From Diplolepis rosae (lineage: Eukaryota > Arthropoda > Insecta > Hymenoptera > Diplolepididae), in NCBI GenBank assembly GCA_030998225.1, contig JAPYXD010000715.1, positions 7,816,501 through 7,880,500 of the forward strand: 64,000 nucleotides of DNA, read 5' to 3'. The position numbers and the translations under genes were made by a program. Each line of letters starts with the position of its first letter. The stretch's first letter is position 1. The notes below the pieces were generated by a model. The model ran no database searches, was not told where the DNA came from, and saw only the letters and a list, made by a program, of their open reading frames with translations. Positions 34,446 through 44,664 of this stretch are shown here, one piece after another.

Positions 34446-34830
34446 TATCTGTACTGGGGCAGTACTGAACCAGTACCGCGCCAACGCTCGGCATAAATCC
34501 TTGAGTCGGTATCTAGCCAGCATTTGGACACCATACAGGGGCAGTACTGAACCAGTACCGCGCCAACGCTCGGCATAAATCCCTAAGTCGGCTTCTAGCC
34601 AGCGTTTGGACTCCATACTGGGGCAGTACTGAACCAGTACCGCACCAACACTCGGCACAAATCCCTAAGTCGGCTTCTAGCCAGCATTTGACTCCATACT
34701 GGGGCAGTACTGAACCAGTACCGCGCCAACGCTCGGCATAAATCCCTAAGTCGGCTTCTAGCCAGCATTTGACTCCATACTGGGGCAGCACTATACCAGT
34801 ACCGCGCCAACGCTCGGCGCGGTACTAATC
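34446..34830. repeat. 81/82-bp tandem repeat, five units
   Basis: CAACGCTCGG-type markers at 34482, 34564, 34646, 34727 and 34808 give steps of 82, 82, 81 and 81 bp. Units contain GGGGCAGTACTGAACCAGTA and AAGTCGGCTTCTAGCCAGC. Overlapping open frames on the minus strand are only translations of this repeat. Confidence 0.9.
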
Positions 34831-34917
34831 GTCAGTACTGGCATTGTTCCTTATTTACAACTGGCGCGGTACAGTGCCGTTCGTAAGATCCGGCATAAGT
34901 CCGACTTTTCCGCCTGG

Positions 34918-35167
34918 GATCGATTATTGCTTTTAACTTTTCTCGAATTTCTTGAATTGCGCTTTTACTATTCGACTGATGTAATTCTTTCAATTTTGAA
35001 ATTGTTATTAAGGGCTGTGGAGGGTTGCCATCAAAAGTGCTAATATTTCCAAGCTTTGGAGGTTTCAAAATGCTAAAGGCAGCTAATATTTTGTATATTT
35101 GCAAGAAGGTTGGTGTACAAGGATGATCATTTGTTCCTCCAGCTAATCTGATAGTGCCAAAAAATCT
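34918..35167 (-). pseudogene. P-type transposase middle exon
   Basis: On the minus strand, after TTGTTTAG, the frame reads RFFGTIRLAGGTNDHPCTPT followed by FLQIYKILAAF. The FGxIRxxGGxNDHPxPxxF motif is characteristic of P/THAP9 transposases just after the catalytic region. It then runs about 80 residues to the edge of the satellite-like sequence, where homology stops. It should precede the C-terminal exon at 32666-33073. Confidence 0.65.
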
Positions 35168-36819
35168 CTAAACAAAAGGAAAGGAACAAAAAATTAGTGA
35201 AACTTTTATACAGTATTGATAATATTCCATTCGAAATCTCATACTGAATGAAATATTTTTATCTTGTTCAGTTAAATTTTCTGAAATTAAGGAAGCTAAA
35301 TAAATACTAAATGGATTTTGAATGCAACATTAACGACACTATATTTCTTATACAAATCCATTTTGTAAAAAAATATAAAAGTGCTTTCTTCGATATTTAT
35401 ATTTCACTGGAAGAATTCGGATGAAATGGAATGGATTGAAGGGATATAAAGATAAATTTTGGAGATAAATAAGTACCGTGATGATTAATATGAACGTATC
35501 TGGAAATAAAATATTAGACCAGATTTTATATAAAGATATTTTATTATACGCGTAAAAAATACTAAGTATGAATTAATTAAAATAAATATTTTAATATTAT
35601 TATTATAAACGGTAGTTTATCTTTCCTGCAAAGCACGTCATATTAAAATGAATACATATGTTCATATTTTTCCGCGAAGTTCAATACTTACAAAAATTGA
35701 TTGAATATAATGAAAAAAGACGAAGAAAATCAGCTATGTCTGATAAAGTATCTAATATATCTATATTCCCTGTACGAAATATGTCGAACATAACCGAAGA
35801 CATATATACATATGTTAAAAATGTGTACTAGCAAATTTTATAGTAATAAATATTTTTTCTCATGTGAAACAAAATTTATTTTTCAATGCAAAGAATATGC
35901 CAATGAAGCTGTAGAGATGTTAGCATATGTGATTTAATTTTATTTTAAATAAGAATGAGACAATTCGTAAGACAGGAAATGGCTGAAATTTAAAAATTTA
36001 GGGTTTTGAAAAAAAAGCAAGCCAAGCTTTGCGACACTTAACTAGTCATCATCGATCTGTACATGTTGAAAATTTAAAATATGTTAAAAATATGAACTAG
36101 CAAATTTTATAGTAATGAATATTTTTTGTTACATTTACAAATTTTTAATTGAGTAAATATTTCCCTTCGCATGGTTTTTTATGTTGAACACAGGGCTTAA
36201 CAAAATATTTATTTTTCATTTCATTCGTTTGAAGCTGGAAAATAAAAATGGAAAATACTTCTATTTAGAAGCTTAAGCTTTTTATTTATTTTTAAATCTA
36301 TTTTCAATTATATGGGATTAACATAAAAAAAAATTTGTTCAGGGTCTCAAGAATTCTTCATGCGTATCCACAGTATATATTTTACGAAGTTTAATGTGTT
36401 CTTTTTTTTATTTTGTATTAATTGATTTATGCAAAATGTGTATTTTATGTCCTAGAATCATTTTAGGAACATTTTTTCATTTCATATTGTTCAGAAACTT
36501 GATTATTTAAAATTTTTTAAATATTTGTCTATTAGTACAATGCTTTTGTAGAGCGTGCCGCGTGCAGCGCCGCCCTGGTGAGAAAACTTCGCACGTAGAA
36601 ACTATAATCACTAAGGGAATCAAGTTCTCGCCGTTGCAGGCAGGAAGTCGGATAGGGCTGCCCAGAATGTAGTCAGCTGTGAAAGCTGTCTGTAAACCAC
36701 GGGTATTCCTTCAACTACTCGATTGCAGCGCTGCCCAAGCGGTCACTTTCGAAACTACTAGTCACGATAAGGGAACATCGCCCACCACGGGAGATGCCAG
36801 ACCTGTCTATACGACCGTG

Positions 36820-37640
36820 GACCAGCCCTATCCGCAGGCTTGCGAAGGTAAAATACCTAACGTAATTTACATGGTTTTCTACACGTAATTTACTATATAT
36901 ATTACGTGGAGGTTTTCTACACGTAATTTACGTTAATAAATGTCAAAATTATAATTTAAACATAAGTAAGGGTGGTAGGCCAATGCACGAAAATTACTTT
37001 TTTCCAGGAAAAGATGCATTGCCATTGAAAATGATTTGCTACCAGATGAGCTGATGCATATTGACAAAAGGCAAGATAGCACTTGCACTTTAAGTATGAT
37101 GGTGCTTTTATACCTCTCCGGCTGCAGGCTGAGAAATTCATTTAGAGTATTTTATTGGCACATCCAGTTGCTCAACAAACAGGATTCAACCGAATGGACC
37201 AATCAACTTTTGTAAGATGAATTTGCCAGCCCGTAGCCGGAGAGGTATAAAAACACCTTGAGTCTTGTGCTTAATAAAAGCAATCTTTCTTCAGAAGGAA
37301 TAGTGCTGTTAAACAATAACGCTAAAGTAAGTCTTGTGCTTAATGCTTATATGAAATAAAACTTAAATATCATGTCATTTAAAAAGAATTTACCGTGGCT
37401 AAAATTATTTAATAGTAAAGATGGTTCACAAAAGAAATAAAAAATGTTCTTAATTTTGCACAAATTATAATATAACTATTAAATTTAGTTTATGTCTTTT
37501 TAGTACTTTTTTTCAATGAACAATTTTTTTCTTCAGTTAGAAATCGAATGATATAGACTTTATAAAACTATTTTTCTAAATCTCAAGATTTAACTACTGA
37601 TATGTGAAAAAATTAAGCTTATAAATAAAATAAAATTTGA
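36820..37640. other. Intergenic stretch with a short inverted repeat
   Basis: TTTTATACCTCTCCGGCT at about 37106 is mirrored by AGCCGGAGAGGTATAAAA at about 37231. ACACGTAATTTAC-type motifs recur near 36890-36940 and 38700-38770. No gene supported. Confidence 0.35.
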
Positions 37641-37699
37641 GTTTGAATTATTGAATATGAAATTATTAAATATGATTAATTTATTTCAAATTAATTAGT

Positions 37700-37985
37700 T
37701 GAGTTTAAAACTTCTGCCACTGCCTACATTATCGGAGAATCACTAGTCGCCTATCAGATAGGATAAGTTTCCAACAGGTGTCCTCGTAGACAATTTCAAA
37801 CTCTTATATCGCAAATAAATGCAAATTAAATTCAAATTTAAAGAATTTGTAATCTTTCTGTGGAAAAAAGACGCCACCGACTGCGCTGGGATTCGAGCCC
37901 AGGTCCAGCAGTCGAGCAGCAATCGAAATACCTGGGCTCGAATCCCAGCACAGTCGAAAGCGTTATTATTAAAGCTATCAATATT
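37700..37985. repeat. MITE/SINE-like repeat related to the 17-kb copies
   Basis: TGCCACTGCCTACATTATCG (37722) matches the end of the 17168 element. A tRNA-like box B palindrome (CTGGGATTCGAGCCCAGGT then ACCTGGGCTCGAATCCCAG) lies at 37888-37960. Same order and flanks as at 17.0-17.2 kb but rearranged. Non-coding. Confidence 0.5.
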
Positions 37986-38778
37986 ATTTTATTTTGATGT
38001 AAATAAAGGATCACTGAAAAGCTTATAAGCTTTACTTTACGTTTTTTAAAAGGATTATCTATTTCCGTAAGGTCCTCTTAAGATGGATGGTTGTTATTCC
38101 CAGAATTGTATATTTTCGTCGATTTCACTTTACAGACGTTTCTTAACATAAATTAAACAATAATTTAGTACAAGTATAAAGCAAAGTGATCACAGCATTA
38201 ACATACATTATAAAGTCTGTATATTACTATAATATTTAATGAAAGAAATTTACGTTATCCTGAATATAACATATTACAGTAGTTCGGTAAATATTTATAA
38301 CTTCTCTAGGTTTTCTATTAAAATTATTGATATTCCAGTGATTAGCAAAAGATAATAAACAAACAAATTAATAGATTTTAATTTTTATTTACTTACCTGT
38401 GACCTGAAAGCCGATCGTAAGCACTGTTTTTTAAAATTTTGTCACACTGTTATCATTTTTCCACAATTTTATCAGTTTCTTTTAAACATTTGAAATTCAA
38501 TTCCGATCATGGGATTTTATTTGCACATTTCATTCTTTTTCCTCCTTCAGATTTGCTCCTTTTATATTTTGATTTTAATTTCGACACTTGCCGAATTTAG
38601 GGGAATGCAGATTTAAATTTTAACTATAATTAATTGCATAAAGAAACACAACGAGAGAGATTATACATACTCTTTTAAGGTTCGCTACCTTGAATATGTA
38701 ATTAACTACAGTTTTCGACGTAAATTACGTATATTACGTAATTTACATGGATACCCTCAAGTTACGCGTAATTTTGCA
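37986..38778. other. AT-rich stretch, nothing recognised
   Basis: Only short chance frames and AT-rich sequence; no repeat partner was noticed except ACGTAATTTAC motifs at its right end. Confidence 0.3.
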
Positions 38779-39884
38779 ACCCTGCCTATCCGACTCCCTG
38801 CCTGCAACGGCAAGAACTTGATTCGCTTAGTGATTATAGTTTCTATGTGCAAAGTTTTCACACCAGAGTGGCGCTGCACGCGGCACGCTCTACAAAAGCA
38901 TTATACTAATGGACAAATATTTTTAAAAAATTTAATAATTAAGTTTCTGAACAATATAAAATGAAAAACAGTTCCTAAAATGATTATAGGACATAAAATA
39001 CATATTTTGCATAAATCAATTAATACAAAATAAAAAAAAGAACACATTAAACTTCGTAAAATATATATTGTGGATACGCATGAAGAATTCTTGAGGCCCT
39101 GAACAAAATTTTTTTTATGTTATCCCCATATAACTGAAAATATATTTAAAAATAAATAAAAAGCTTAAGCTTATAAATAGAAGCATTTTCCATTTTCATT
39201 TTCCAGCTTCAAAAGAATTAAATGAAAAATAATTATTTTGTTAAGCCCTGTGTTCAACATAAAAAACCATGCGAAGGGAAATATATACTCAATTAAAAAT
39301 TTGTAAATGTAACAAAAAATATTCATTACTATAAAATTTGCTAGTACATATTTTTACCATATTTTAAATTTTTAACATGTACAGATCGATGATGACTAGT
39401 TAAGTGTCGCAAACCTTGGCTGCTTTTTTTTTTCAAGACGCTAAATTTTTAAATTCAAGCCATTTCCTTTCTTACGAATTGTCTCATTCTTATTTAAAAT
39501 AAAATCACATATGCTGACATCTCTACAGCTTCATTGGCATGTTCTTTGCATTGAAAAATAAATTTTGTTTCACATGACAAAAAATATTCATTACTATAAA
39601 ATTTACTAGTACATATTTTAAATTTTTAACATGTACAGATCGATGATGACTAGTTAAGTGTCGCAAAGCTTGGCTGCTTTTTTCTTCAAGACGCTAACTT
39701 TTTTAATCTCAGCCATTTCCTGTCTTACGAATTGTCTCATCCGTATTTGAAGATAAGCGTCTTGAAAAAAAAAGCAGACAAGGTTTGCGACACTTAACTA
39801 GTCATCATCAATCTGTACATGTTAAAAATTTAAAATATGTTAAAAATATGTACTAGCAAATTTTATAGTAATGAATTACATTCT

Positions 39885-41290
39885 CATCATGGATGAGAAG
39901 GTATTGGTTTTATGTGAAAAATGACTTTCGAAATTTTCATCAAATCTTTACGTTTTGAGACCCCCTGAGTCAGAAAAAATGGTTTTTGCGAAAGTGTCTG
40001 TCTGTCTGTAGGTCGTGTGCGGCATAACTCTCGATAGAATTATCAGATTGAATTGAGCTTTGGTACACCTTATCGGAGCCGAAAAAGTAAGGACAAGTTC
40101 GTTAACCAGCCACATCCAATCAAAATTGAGGGGTTGAGCAGCACTTTTGTGTTTTTGAAAATAATTTTTTGAAAAAATCAAAAATTTCAATACTGGTTTT
40201 AGATAGTGCTCATAATACTCTAAAAATTATCCTGATAACATTTTTTGATTAAATCAAAATTAGAAATGTTACAGCATATTCAAATTCGAAAAAAGTCAAT
40301 ATCAAAATTCCATTTTCCAGTTAAATTATACGAGATACGAAAAAACGTTATGATACAATATTATTGAATAAATAAAGACCTACAAATTTGAATTGTAACA
40401 TTTTTTCATAAGATGCATATTTTTCTTTTTAATTAAAAAAAAAACTATTGAAAATCCAAAATTCAATTTTTTAACAATAATATTTAAAATAAGAAAAAAA
40501 ACGTAAGAATACAAAGTTGTTAGTTTCAAAAAGATCTACAAGTTTTGTCTGACACAGTTTCTGATAAAACATATATTTTTCGTTTCAATTCCAAAAAATA
40601 CGATTAAAATTCAAAAATTCCATTTTTTAGACAAAATATGTGAGATTCAAAAAAACTTTGAGATGAAAATTGTTTGGCTAAATAAGGTCTACACATTCTT
40701 ATCGAGAAATTTCTCGACAGGATGTATATTTTATGTTTTGAATTTTAATATTAAAAAAATTCGATTTTTTTCACCAAAATATGTGTTACGAAATAAGCGT
40801 TGTTCTGCAAAATCATTTCCTTAAATAAAGTCTACGATTGTTTTTCCTTTTTAAAAGATTTGGAAGAAAATAAATTTATCAATAATCATGAAATTTATTA
40901 AAAAGTTACTGAAATGTATACAGAAAATCGAGCGCGAAGCGCGAGTGTCATGATGAGAATGTATTCCTTAAGGCCGATAGAGCCTTAAGTAAATTGAATT
41001 TCCTGTTTCACTTAATCTGAAAAAGAAACTTAGTGAATTTGAGAAAATGACTAATTTACATCATCTTTAATATCATTAAATTGGTTTGAGCTTCAGTATT
41101 AAATTATAAGAAATAAACTTAAACGTATGCGAAGAGCACAAGACCGAGCGCGAAGCGCGAGGTCCAGAAAGAACGGAGCACGAAGCGCGACGATCGAATC
41201 GCGCTCCCTAGGCGCGCTCAAACTTGCGAGCGAAGCGAGCTGCGCGCGAAGTGCGCAATGAGAATGTGCCCGCAAAGCGGGCAGATTTTT
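39885..41290. mobile_element. Helitron-like non-autonomous element, copy 1
   Basis: The 5' end is ACATTCTCATCATGGATGAG. The inverse CATGATGAGAATGT occurs internally at about 40948, and a shorter AATGAGAATGTG occurs just before a 3' hairpin (GCCCGCAAAGCGGGC) at about 41258-41285. Comparison with the uninterrupted arm (about 36110) shows insertion into a T-run without a clear duplication. Asymmetric inverted ends, a 3' hairpin and T-rich insertion fit the Helitron2 group. The GCGCGAAGCGCG hairpins near 41150-41250 are notable. No helicase gene. Confidence 0.5.
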
Positions 41291-41576
41291 TTTTGTTACA
41301 TTTACAAATTTTTAATTGAGTAAATATTTCCCTTCGCATGGTTTTTTATGTTGAACACAGGGCTTAACAAAATAATTATTTTTCATTTCATTCGTTTGAA
41401 GCTGGAAAATAAAAATGGAAAATACTTCTATTTATAAGCTTAAGCTTTTTATTTATTTTTAAATATATTTTCAATTATATGGGAATAACATAAACAAAAT
41501 TTTGTTCAGGGTCTCAAGAATTCTTCATGCGTAACCACAGTATATATTTTACGAAGTTTAATGTGTTCTTTTTCAC

Positions 41577-42706
41577 ATTCTCATCATGGATGAGAAGGTA
41601 CTGGTTTTATGTGAAAAATGACTTTCGAAAATTTCATCAAATCTTTACGTTTTGAGACCCCTTGAGTCCGAAGAAAGGGTTTTTACGAAAGTGTCTGTCT
41701 GTCTGTCTGTAGGTCGTGTGCGGCATAACTCTCGATAGAATTATCAGATTGAATTGAGCTTTGGTACACTTTATCGGAGCCGAAAAAGTAAGGACAAGTT
41801 CGTTAACCAGCCACATCAAACTTGACCGTTTCCTATTTTTGAAATTGAATTAATTATTATCAAATACAGCCATTTGTTTATAAAAATTTTGTTTAGAAAA
41901 ATTGTTTTTTTATAATTTCAGCCATTATAGAATTCATTTTCTAATTGAATTAATTATTATCAAATACAGCCATTTGTTTATAAAAATTTTGTTTAGAAAA
42001 ATTGTTTTTTTATAATTTCAGCCATTAAAGAATTCATTTTCAAAAATCGGAAACGGTCAAGTTGTAGAGGATCTTTTTCCTAAAAAAATGAACCGTGATT
42101 TACTATAATCGCATCATTTTTAAAAATTTGGCTCGAAGCGATAAGAAAATAAGTTTGGGCAAAAATTAAATTTATTAATAACATTATTTTTTTTTGTTTC
42201 AAATTTTTTTCATGAAAAACAATCTTTTCTCTTTCAAATTAGCCCTTCAATAATAATATTGCTATTCTTGAAAGCAAAATTATCTATTTTAGCCTGAGGT
42301 CTAATTTTCGTGATCGTACTACCTTAAATAAAGTCTACGATTATTTTTTCTTTTTGAGAGATTTGGAAGAAAATAAATTATTTTAATCATGTAATTTATT
42401 AAAAAGTTACTGAAATGTATACAGAAAATCGAGCGCGAGTGTCATGATGAGAATGTGTTCCTTAAGGCCGATAGAGCCTTAAGTAAATTTAATTTCCTGT
42501 TTCACTTAAACTGAAAGAGAAAATTAGTCAATTTGAGAAAATGAGTAATTCACATCATCTTTAATATTATAAAATTGGTTTGAGCTTCAGTATTAAATTA
42601 TAAAAAATAAACTTAAATGTAAGACCGAGCGCGAAGCGCGAGGTCCAGAAAGATCGGAACGCGAAGCGCGCGATGAGAATGTGCCCGCGAAGAGGGCAGA
42701 TTTTTT
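41577..42706. mobile_element. Helitron-like non-autonomous element, copy 2
   Basis: It begins ACATTCTCATCATGGATGAG and ends GATGAGAATGTGCCCGCGAA with the GCCCGCGAAGAGGGC hairpin. The first ~240 bp, including GTGTCTGTCTGTCTGT and GTCGTGTGCGGCATAACTCT, match copy 1 closely. A family A foldback element is inserted at about 41818-42327. The flanks join to the arm sequence TTTTT...TTTATTTTG without a duplication. Confidence 0.55.
41818..42327. mobile_element. Foldback element family A, copy 2
   Basis: The right end GATCGTACTACCTTAA and the arm AATAATATTGCTATTCTTGA match copy 1. Inside is a tandem duplication of ~103 bp (ATCAAATACAGCCATTTG at about 41860 and 41963). The left terminal arm is missing. 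Confidence 0.65.
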
Positions 42707-42967
42707 TATTTTGTATTAATTGATTTATGCAAAATGTGTATTTTATGTCCTATAATCATTTTAGGAACTGTTTTTCATTTTATATTGTTCAGAAACTTAA
42801 TTATTAAAATTTTTTTAAATATTTGTTCATTAGTATAATGCTTTTGTAGGGCGTGACGCGTGCAGCGCTGCTCTGGTGAGAAAACTTCGCTCATAGAAAC
42901 TATAATCACTAAGGAACCGCCATTTTGCTGTTAGTCGGACAGGGCTGATGGAGACTACATATAAGGA

Positions 42968-43228
42968 GACCAATCTCTTATGGACGTACTTCACATAACA
43001 CGAAATGAAGTTCTGCCAAGTACTTAGCTACAAAACTTCCCGATAAGGGCACGTGTGTTCCCTGGGTGCAAAATGGTGGCATCCACGGCCTCACGGCCTA
43101 TAAGCATCGTGTATTAGGCGTCGCCATTTTTCACCCAGGGAACACACATGCCCTCATCGGGAAGGTTTGTAACTATGTACTTGGCAGAACTTCATTTCGG
43201 GAATGGATTTATGGAGATTGGTCTCCAT
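42968..43228. mobile_element. Foldback MITE, ~260 bp
   Basis: The arms GGAGACCAATCTC...GAAATGAAGTTCTGCCAAGT and ACTTGGCAGAACTTCATTTC...GGAGATTGGTCTCC are inverted. The central part is also palindromic (GTTCCCTGGGTG against CACCCAGGGAAC). Non-coding. Confidence 0.7.
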
Positions 43229-43724
43229 TAATGTAGAAATACGTTGTGATAGAATGATGAGAGTGCAATTATGTGGCCGTTTTTAATACTAGATACAAGG
43301 GACTCTAGAACCCTTTTAAAAATAACATACTTTAAAGGTAAAGAAGAAAACGACACAATCAATCGAAAGCTCACTGGAATTAAAGGTAGTCAACATTACC
43401 AACAGAATACGCGTTAGAATTCGAACGTAATGACTCACAGTGTCTCATAGCCTTGACGAAGACTTCTCTGTATGTTTATTAATTTCTTTTTATTATGGCA
43501 TAGAGCCAGTTTCTTTTAATTTTCATCATTTGAAAATTATCAGTGGTAGATATAAAAAAATGTAAAAAAAAAAGGCAAAAGTTTCGGTCACATATGGGGG
43601 CTCTCTTCAGTGCCATAAATTTAAAGGTTAATTCAAAATTTCTGTAAACGCTTAAAATATAGGAGATAATTAAAACAAGGAAAAACATAAAACTCAAAAA
43701 CTTATCTCATAGCTTGCAAATCAA

Positions 43725-44012
43725 AATGAAGCAGTCCAGTATGCACAACACGTCTTGAAAAAATATGTAGAATTCAATGTACATAAACAACCGGATAAAA
43801 CGAACAACTCTTGGAAATTTGCAAACGAACCGGCCAGGAAAATTTTTAAAAAATATGTGACATTGATTAATCATGATGAAACCGAACAATTACCATCAAT
43901 TTTGAGAGCTTTTCTTGAGGACTTTGTCACTGGAGTCTCAATGATCGAGTTAATCTGTTTTAAAAACCGACTAGGGACATGTGACTTTTCTGACCGACAA
44001 TTTTTTTTATAA
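43725..44012 (+). pseudogene. Coding relic, possibly gag of the downstream retroelement
   Basis: An open frame of ~95 codons after a TAG reads LANQNEAVQYAQHVLKKYVE and later FKKYVTLINHDETEQLPSIL. Composition looks coding (amphipathic, few rare codons), and it lies 5' of the pol remains in the same orientation, where gag would be. No diagnostic motif (MHR, CCHC) is visible, so the identity is a guess. Confidence 0.25.
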
Positions 44013-44204
44013 TGCTATTCTAAGAGGTTATTTTCCTCCTTGAAGAAGACTATTGACCTATACCTAGTTAAGAAATTCGTGGATGTTGTGGTGATTATTA
44101 TGGTGTATTTATTTTATATCTCTGTCTGCCTGTCCGGTGCGGACAGAAAATACATAAGAGCAAAAAAGATAGACGTCTTCTGTTTGTCCAATTACTGGTA
44201 ATTG

Positions 44205-44634
44205 AAATATGCAATAAGTTTATTTATTTACGCTAAAAATTGAAAAAAACATAATACCTGTAATTCAAGGCAGTGCAGTGGTTCATCACTTTCCATGTCT
44301 TCACCGTCAGGATTGAATATTTGTTAGAGTGAGATAAAGTATAGTTGTGTCTCACTCCAACCAATGGTCAACTTTAACGAAGAAGTTCCACAAAAGGTAA
44401 ACCACTGCACAGCCTTCAATGACAGGTATTATGTTTTTTTTAATTTTTAGCGTAAATAAATAAAATTATTGCATATTTCAATTACCAGTTAACGTTATTT
44501 TCAACGTAGAATTAGGATGAAAACATTTTGAATGTTTATTTTGCCTCATTCATGAGTTATAATGCTACTTTACGATAGCTTTACGATGGCTTTACGGTAC
44601 AGTGTAAAACTACCGTTCAGCCAGTTCGCTAGGG
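44205..44634. mobile_element. Foldback element family B, left-truncated copy
   Basis: It matches the complete copy at 56099-56676 and ends CGTTCAGCCAGTTCGCTAGGG. The left arm is cut at AACTGGTAATTGAAATATGC-type sequence. The pol remains start immediately after its right end. Confidence 0.75.
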
Positions 44635-44664
44635 TTAGGATCAGAATTTTTTCAAGATAAAAGT

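Larger units (their letters stand above)
32013..36660. mobile_element. Inner P-type element, 4.65 kb, with long inverted arms
   Basis: The ends CAGCCCTGTCCGACT and AGTCGGATAGGGCTG are flanked by CCCAGAAC (32005-32012) and CCCAGAAT (36661-36668), a 7/8 match. The arms are ~700-780 bp (to about 32720 and from about 35870), AT-rich and very similar. P-type transposase relics on the minus strand lie inside, so the 8-bp duplication and long palindrome fit a P-superfamily transposon. Related arms recur at 38.8-42.9 kb. Confidence 0.8.
31858..36819. mobile_element. Outer inverted-repeat element with 8-bp target duplication
   Basis: The ends CACGGTCGTATAGACAGG and the exact complement are flanked by GACCAGCC at 31850-31857 and 36820-36827. 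The outer arms are only ~155 bp each (to 32012 and from 36661), so the original element was ~310 bp and was later split by the 4.65-kb element inside it. Confidence 0.85.
38779..42946. mobile_element. Derivative of the P-type inverted-repeat element
   Basis: The left end CCCTGCCTATCCGACT and right end GTCGGACAGGGCTG, with ~700-bp arms, match the arms of the 32013-36660 element, including the transposase tail FQCKEHANEAVEM near 39545. The copy has no transposase core. Its right half is interrupted twice by Helitron-like insertions. No clean target duplication was seen. Confidence 0.7.

Noticed and set aside
34443..34810. Overlapping minus-strand frames with repeated peptide (RWRGTGSVLP type)
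   Set aside because: They are translations of the 81/82-bp tandem repeat in different frames; no protein family or start context supports them.
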